This document shows positions 56,810 to 64,000 of a stretch of DNA of 64,000 nucleotides, piece after piece. The position numbers and the translations under genes are program-made. The notes beneath the pieces are model-generated. The model did not search any database. It had not been told where the DNA came from and saw nothing but the letters and a program-made list of their open reading frames with translations. The stretch is from Gibbula magus (Eukaryota; Mollusca; Gastropoda; Trochida; Trochidae). Position 1 is the first letter of the stretch, and the number at the start of each line of letters is the position of its first letter. The stretch is taken from the NCBI GenBank assembly GCA_936450465.1, contig OW388293.1, positions 25,879,860 to 25,943,859 of the forward strand. Direction: 5' to 3'.

Positions 56810-58060
56810 CCTCTGAAACATACCACTGAAACATACCACTTCAATATAACATTGTATCATACCACTGAAACATACCACTGAAACATACCACTTCAATATA
56901 ACATTGTATCATACCACTGAAACATACCACTTCAATATAACATTGTATCATACTACTGAAACATACCACTTCAATATAACATTGTATCATACCACTGAAC
57001 ATACCACTTCAATATAACATTGTATCATACCACTGAAACATAACATTGTATCATACCACTGAAACATACCACTTCAATATAACATTGTATCATACCACTG
57101 AACATACCACTTCAATATAACATTGTATCATACCACTGAAACATACCACTTCAATATAACATTGTATCATACCACTGAACATACCACTTCAATATAACAT
57201 TGTATCATACCACTGAAACATACCACTTCAATATAACATTGTATCATACCACTGAAACATACCACTTCAATATAACATTGTATCATACCACTGAATTATA
57301 CCACTTCAATATAACATTGTATCATACCACTGAAACATAACACTTCAATATAACATTGTATCATACCACTGAACATACCACTTCAATATAACATTGTATC
57401 ATACCACTGAAACATAACATTGTATCATACCACTGAAACATACCACTTCAATATAACATTGTATCATACCACTGAACATACCACTTCAATATAACATTGT
57501 ATCATACCACTGAAACATACCACTTCAATATAACATTGTATCATACCACTGAACATACCACTTCAATATAACATTGTATCATACCACTGAAACATACCAC
57601 TTCAATATAACATTGTATCATACCACTGAAACATACCACTTCAATATAACATTGTATCATACCACTGAATCATACCACTTCAATATAACATTGTATCATA
57701 CCACTGAAACATACCACTTCAATATAACATTGTATCATACCACTGAAACATACCACTTCAATATAACATTGTATCATACCACTGAAACATAACACTTCAA
57801 TATAACATTGTATCATACCACTGAAACATACCACTTCAATATAACATTGTATCATACCACTGAAACATACCACTTCAATATAACATTGTATCATACCACT
57901 GAAATATACCACTGAAACATATCACTTCAATGTAACATTGTATCATACCACTGAAACATACCACTTCAATATAACATTGTATCATACCACTGAAACATAC
58001 CACTTCAATATAACATTGTATCATACCACTGAAACATAACAGTGAAACATACCACTGAAA
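56810..58060. repeat. 39-bp satellite array
   Basis: About 30 units of ACCACTGAAACATACCACTT then CAATATAACATTGTATCAT, with 38-bp variants lacking one A (CTGAACAT) and short units lacking the ACTTC part. Flanks (56640-56810, 58060-58330, 62080-62420) hold older, diverged CCACTGAAA-type repeats. Confidence 0.97.
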
Positions 58061-59281
58061 CATATGACACTAATGAAACATACCGCTGAGCGATATCACT
58101 GTAATGACGCACTAAACGTATTACTTAGTATAACATGGTGTATATCATTGAACTGTACCTGCGAAATTCAACACTGAACGAAACCAGCAATATATACCAC
58201 TGATATATACAATTGACAATAGACATTAAAGGTCATATGAATACAACCTACTTAAACAAACCACTAAATATACCATAGAACTCTGGTAGTGACAATTTAT
58301 CCAAATAAGGAACTTGAATATCTCAGCTGATATCAACCAGTGAATCGCTGATATGAGCAAATAGTATGTACATGAAATAACCACATGAACCACAGACATT
58401 CATTGAAACTGAAATACGTCTATCGACTAACATGTACAATTATTAATAAAGACCACCATGTCATTTCATCTATCAGCCCTGATAGCAAGTCATCCAGGTG
58501 AAAATATCATAAAACCGTTCTGTTTGCTTTATAATACGTGTTTATGGGAATGTTGAAGACTGCAGTCGGAGATAACACTTAATAGCGGGGAGGCAATTTG
58601 AGAGAATTGTGCACTTTGTGACCAGTTCTTGAAATTTTGCATGATGATAGGTATGGGTACAAGGTTTTCAGAAACCATCGCAAACAATGTGAGATCGCCC
58701 TCTGGTGGCCTGTTTGCACAAATCCAAGATGGCCGCCGCAAAAAAACTGAATGGTATATGCAACTGTTTTTGTAATCTTTTCAAATGTGTCATGTTATAT
58801 ATCAAATGAAAGCTCTAATTACAGGCTTTCTATAAATGTATAATGTAATAGGGTTCAGCCCTTTCATATGTGTACTATTTTAAGAAAATGTTCCAAAATA
58901 TATAAAAATCGTTATCGACATCCAAATATTCATCTATGCTACAATTAGCATTGATTTACATTTATTAAATCAATGATTTATTGTTTTTAAAACTATAAGT
59001 TGTTATATATGTCTAAAATGAGAAAATGAGGTCCTTAAATTAAAAATTGACTGGCATATGTCGTCCTCCAAGTAGAACAGGAAGTGCACTCGTGGCTCCA
59101 AAACAAGGTTACACATATGACGTAATTAATTTTGGTGATTTATGCAACATTTCGATGGAAATAAGGTTACTTCACGAAAATGATTTGTTTGATAATTGCA
59201 GTTTTAAGAGTACTGAGTTTGTAGGGTAGGGTCTTCCTTGCAAACTTCTGAAATGAGATAATACTTTCCAAATTACTGTTC

Positions 59282-59900
59282 TTACTTGTCATCTCCAAAG
59301 TCAGACCAAGAGCCACAGTTTGGATTTTCCCTATCTTCTATGAGAAGGCATCTTCTATGGCCATGCTTGTAACCAAGAGGCAACTGACTTTTTAAACCCT
59401 GATCAGGTTTCAGTGATTGTCGGAGATTACCCCCATCTATATCCAGCAGAAGAAGTGTCAATGGAAGTACCCAGATGAAGTTGGTGAATCCAAAGGGGTG
59501 TGCCTTATGGATTTCCTCACATTGCGATGGCGTCTCCCTCGTGGCACTTGAACAGAGCCAAGAGTATAGCATAAAATTTTTGAAGAGGGATAGTGGAACT
59601 AAGGGTCTCTATGGACAGCCAGAGGAGGAGGAGGTGAGAAGTGCCGTGGGTCATTGAGGAATTATGATAAAGGCATTCTCTCAACAACAAACAGAACAGA
59701 ACAAGTTTTGCGAGACCTCAAAGCCCTTCTCAGTCTTGTCAATGACAGTTGTAAATCCCTAACATATGTACCAGATACCAGCCATGGATGCACACTGATA
59801 CTCCACATTGGATGTTCGCTGTGGACCACTTAGCGTGAAGGAGGTCGCACAAACAATGTTGTGGCAACATGATCAGTACTAACAACATACACATAGCTGA
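59282..59900. other. Unrecognised sequence inside the long-inverted-repeat element
   Basis: Short open frames on both strands (such as ATDFLNPDQVSVIVGDYPHL and YPAEEVSMEV in one plus frame) with stops between. It has higher GC than the inverted repeats. It may be captured host sequence or decayed transposase; I do not recognise it. Confidence 0.35.
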
Positions 59901-59917
59901 CTCATATTTGTATTTTA

Positions 59918-61163
59918 ACCAGTGTATCTTGGACTAACAACAAACTTCCCCTTTAGATTTAGGTAGATAAAAAACTACAAAGTCAATGAGAGTTTTAAAA
60001 ATTTAATTACTCAAACAAATCATTTGTAAGAAATAAAAATTGGAAAATTGAACAATTTGATTAATCATACGATATGGACAAATGAGCATGGGGTAAAAAA
60101 GTGGATTTCATGAAAATTATATTGATATTGGGGCAAATTCATGAAAATTATATTGATATTGCAGCAAATTCAGTCACTAATACCGAGTGTGACCACCTCT
60201 GGCATTGATACCGGCAAAGACGCGTTTTCGGGCTCAAGTAGTCATGCAAGCGTCTGATGACGTAAGCTGGGACACATCTCCATTCATAGATGAGAATTTG
60301 AGCCATCTGCTGTCGGTTGATTGGAAGGTTTTGTCGACTCCGAATTAGCTTGTCAAGGTGGTCGGTCCCACCAATGTTCAATCGGTAAGCGGTCTAGAAA
60401 TCGAGCTGACCATGGCATGACGTTGACCAATTGGCCATTCTTTCACCTGCCTGCTTATAAATCCTCACTCTTCTATCTGCTCTTGATATAGCAAAACGAC
60501 TTTCAACTGCCAACTGACTTAGCTGCCAACGTAGTGATTAAGTGGCCCAGGATAGTCCATTCCCCAGTATGGATACCAAAGGCAAGGAGTCTTCCAGCAA
60601 CTGTCCTTTGACTGATGGGGTGAACCATTGCCGTTGCTGCTGATGACGTCATCGTCAGGAAGCGGTTCCTAAGATGCAACGTCCTCAGGTACTGGTTTTC
60701 CCCGCTGTCATTATCCGGGGTCTGCTTGTCCGTGGTCTGTTTGAGGTCTGCCCTGTTTGTTGAAAGCGTTGGCCAATATTCCAGACAGTTACAACAGAGC
60801 AACTGAAAGAACGTTCTTGCAATGTGACCAGTTGTAGCTCCGAATTACAGCATTCGAATGGCCATTTCTCTCTGCTGTCGTCAACCGTGGCATTCTTTTG
60901 TGTTTTTCTTGTACTGCAGGTGTCCTTCTTGTGTCTGCCACTGTTTTTATACCCTTCCTGCACGTGCATCCCCCGAAAATGTTAAATCACGAGCTTTTCG
61001 CAAAATACCTCAAAGAAGTTGTATGATGTTGCGTTTTGTCGTAAATGTACACCAGACACAATTCGTGCTCTTAATAATACTAGCCAAATAAAAAATACTT
61101 TTTTATTTTTGTCAAGTTGATGAAAAAAATAAAAAGGAAAGTTTGTTTATGCCCATCAGTGTA
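59918..61163 (-). pseudogene. Tc1-like transposase relic
   Basis: Minus-strand frames give YLRTLHLRNRFLTMTSSAAT and HPISQRTVAGRLLAFGIHTG, the second helix-turn-helix region of Tc1-type transposases, then MAQILIYEWRCVPAYVIRRL and a C-terminal RCQRWSH-type end. The DDE catalytic middle is deleted and frames shift. Ends CACTGATGGGCATAAACAAA and CAGTGTATCTTGGACTAACA are weak inverted repeats of about 35-40 bp. Confidence 0.8.
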
Positions 61164-62079
61164 AATCCGCTATTATAAGACATAAACTGACTCATTTCAG
61201 TTTAGGTGCACATTACTATCTGATTGCTGGATTTATATTGAAGAAATAAAATTTAAATTTATCGCAAATTTGCAATTTTGTATATATTTTGTGTTAAATT
61301 AGTAATTCGTATACACTGAAATATTAAAATGAAAGTTTCGACCATATTCCCCTCTAAAATGCCCGAGAATATGACAACATACGCCAGTCAATTACAAATT
61401 TAAGGACCTCTAAGGAATTCTTCTTATTTTATTTAAAAACAAATAAAATATAACAAGTTACATGTATTGTTTTAAAAACAATTATTCATGGATTTAATAT
61501 ATATATACCAATGCTAATTGTAGCATACATGAAGATTTGGATGTCGATAACGATTTTCATATATTTTGGAACATTTTCTTAAAATAGTACGCATATGAAA
61601 GGGCTGAACCCTATTACATTATACATTTATAGAAAGCCTGTAATTAGAGCTTTCATTTGATATATAACATGACACATTTGAAAAGATTACAAATACAGTT
61701 GCATATACCATTCAGTTTTTTTGCGGCGGCCATCTTGGATTTGTGCAAACAGGCCACCAGAGGGCGATCTCACATTGTTTGCGATGGTTTCTGAAAACCT
61801 TGTACCCATACCTATCATCATGCAAAATTTCAAGAACTGGTCACAAAGTGCACGATTCTGCATAATATTAATATATTCCTCCCCTGCTATAAGAGAGGTA
61901 TGTTACTACCAAGCGTTGGGTTCACATTGCTCTTCTGCTATATATCACTGTATTGGGCCACTGACATATGCTACTAGAGTGCACCAATCGACCATCAGAG
62001 AATACAAATTGCAATGACATGAACCATTGACATCTGAGCCACGAAAATTATCCTGTAAAATAACTTAACAAACTAAACT

Positions 62080-62425
62080 ACCGAAATGCACCAGTGATAA
62101 CATTCACTGGACTGCATGAAGCTCTTCAATCAACCAATGAAATGTACTGCAGAAATGAAACACTGAAACCAATCACTAAAATAAGCAGCTGAAGTGAACC
62201 ACAGCAATAAACTACTAAAATAAATAAATGAAATGTACCACTAAAATGAATCAATGAAATGTACCACTAAAATGAATCAATGAAATGAACCATTAAAATA
62301 AATCATTGAAATGTACCACTAAAATAAATCACTAAAATGTACCACTGAAATAAAACATTGAATTAAACCACTGACATAAACCACTGAAATAAACCCCTCA
62401 CATAAATCACTTACATATAGCATTG
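62080..62425. repeat. Decayed CCACTGAAAT-type short repeats
   Basis: ATGTACCACTAAAATGAATC and similar blocks of 10-20 bp recur. They resemble the flank of the 39-bp satellite on the other side of the long-inverted-repeat element, implying the element split one older repeat field. Confidence 0.65.
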
Positions 62426-62429
62426 ACAT

Positions 62430-64000
62430 AAAGGACTGAGACGGACCTCTACAATATACCAACAAAAACCTTACACAAACACACACATTCGATAAGACAG
62501 GACTCGAAATTAAAATGGATCATCTTATAAACCATCCTTGTTTACTTTATCTTATTTGCTTGATAAGCAAATATAACAATGCAAGATAAGCATGTTGTAA
62601 ATTGAAAGTGTTTATAACTTCGCCAGGTGACCACAGACTAGAGACACGTAACAAGTTGATTAAGTCTGATCTAACACGCGTTGGGATCTTAGATCATACA
62701 AACATCAAACATAACCTCACAACTCTCTACACTATATTGGTTTACTGCTTTAACATGTACAACCTAATATTGACACGGGTCTAATAAACATTTGTATATG
62801 GGCGTAGTAGACTTGATCCCCGTCTCCGATATATTAATTGGAACAAGAGTGTTAATGATAATGTACAGCTTGGTTACTCTTTGTGGAAATCTGGGGGTAT
62901 TATTTTCTCTTTACTCGGGGTTTACCACCACATGCATAACCTCTGTGTCTTGTTTTATCTTACACATAAACTCTTTATTTTGAAAACACGATGCTCATCA
63001 AATGAACGGTAAAGAAGAGAATATTTACCCGAAACCTAGTTTTCTTTCTTTTCTAGTTTTTCTTCAATCATTCCCTTCCCACAGAAATTACTCCCTTCTG
63101 ATTTTCTATCCTAACCTTTGTACTATTAGAGCTAAATTCTCGGCTAGAAATAGAGAATCCTAATTGGTTGCAATGGACGATAGTTGTGCAATCAGCGAGG
63201 CCATTTTAAAGGTAAAATTAGCCAATTACACGTCACAATGGTATTTTTGGAAAAAGAAGGATACACGTTTTCTCGTTTCCTCGATGTATGCTAATTTGAA
63301 TTTGTGAAAGATACTGAACATAACCTGGTACATTATAAATCCAAACCCGAGACGAAAACTTAGTCTTAGAATATAGCACATCAAGTATTGAACATACTCA
63401 TCAATCAGTCTGGACTGGAGGTTATCTGACATATACCACGAACGTATACTCCTATACGAAAGATAAATATAATTGTAGTATTATGTAATCAAATGTAAGA
63501 TACATAATTAGAAACAATCTTCATTTAAAGAAATCTTAATCTAGACTTGCTCTTCAGAAAGCTACAATGCCAAAATCAATAGTGAATGCAGAACATATAA
63601 TGTTGAAGAGACCCATGACAAAGTCTAGAAGAGTAATTGAAGGGTGTGTTCTACCCATACAACCTAAGAAGAACAAGTGATATGTATCGCGACTATTTCC
63701 TCTATCAAATATCTCTCATTTTTTGACAGGGGTGATATTTTTGCAAGATATGTACAGAGAAGTGATGAGAACTGATGAGATAACTTTGTGAACACGGACC
63801 CTAGTGGAGTACACTGAATCGTTTCAGTATCTCCTGAGACTTGTTTCATTTAGTGAAAGTGTAAGGTCGGTGTTCTATAAACTAAGTAACTAGTAAACTT
63901 ACAATTGAAATATTTGTTCTATCAACCATGGACACAAACGGATAACTGACAAACCGATTCTTCAATATTTAAATAAATGAAAAGTAAACTGAACGGTAGA
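62430..64000. other. Right end of window, no feature seen
   Basis: AT-rich sequence with only short random reading frames. No HUNK upstream exon or other gene was recognised. Confidence 0.5.

Larger units (their letters stand above)
58578..61893. mobile_element. DNA element with long (nearly 500 bp) inverted repeats
   Basis: Left repeat 58578-59066 and right repeat 61375-61893 are inverted copies of high identity. Both include GTGCACTTTGTGACCAGTTC, GAGATCGCCCTCTGGTGGCC, ATGGCCGCC and ATTGACTGGC. The outer margin is diverged and I see no clear target duplication. The interior holds unknown decayed sequence (59282-59900) and a Tc1-like relic. Confidence 0.85.

Noticed and set aside
57574..58063. 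Repetitive reading frames YHTTETYHFNITL and its minus counterpart
   Set aside because: Explained by the 39-bp satellite, whose length is a multiple of three; no start context or splice support.
58529..58741. Matching 70-98 codon frames MRRPSWICANRPP... at 58529-58741 (minus) and 61721-62017 (plus) as a gene pair
   Set aside because: They are the same sequence in the two inverted arms of the 3.3-kb element, with no conserved domain and with different ends.
59918..61163. An active Tc1 transposase
   Set aside because: The DDE catalytic region is missing, and there are frame shifts and stops.

Overview
The window is eukaryotic nuclear DNA from an invertebrate animal. Genes are split by many introns with GT-AG borders, the background is AT-rich, and roughly half or more of the bases look like decayed repeats. 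The style of the repeats (mini-elements with a central array of about 144-bp monomers, several TTAA-flanked miniature elements, hammerhead-like Penelope-type fragments) fits a mollusc, probably a bivalve. That taxonomic call is inference from repeat style, not proof.

Three conserved genes are present. (1) CDK5RAP1, minus strand, about 821-17,900: the radical-SAM methylthiotransferase that makes ms2i6A at position 37 of mitochondrial tRNAs. Twelve exons with matching phases are readable, and the last C-terminal exon probably lies left of base 1. (2) YRDC, plus strand, 18,578-21,497: threonylcarbamoyl-AMP synthase for t6A at position 37 of tRNAs. It is complete in five exons and 228 codons. (3) HUNK, minus strand, 32,327-55,524: an AMPK-related Ser/Thr kinase. 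Eight exons with matching phases give about 740 residues; the extreme N-terminus is unresolved.

Layout: 1-650 repeat fragments; 821-16,338 CDK5RAP1 coding exons with elements in nearly every large intron; 17,688-18,580 a shared head-to-head promoter region between CDK5RAP1 and YRDC; 18,578-21,497 YRDC; 21,500-32,200 intergenic, with TTAA miniature elements, nested insertions, an 18-bp satellite, a 235-bp miniature element, a long hairpin, tRNA-like SINE scraps and a pure GA tract; 32,207-55,524 HUNK, with a poly-G tract beside a splice site, a Helentron-like element, a LINE relic and a 1.2-kb minisatellite in its introns; 55,525-64,000 upstream of HUNK, with an ATC-type microsatellite, a 1.25-kb 39-bp satellite, and a 3.3-kb element with inverted repeats of nearly 500 bp holding a dead Tc1-like transposon.

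The most interesting points are the head-to-head pairing of two enzymes that both modify tRNA position 37, the recurring hammerhead-ribozyme-like motifs in foldback repeats, a Helentron-like element that ends a few bases from a CDK5RAP1 splice donor, and a minisatellite in a HUNK intron in which most units carry a nuclear-receptor-like DR1 sequence.
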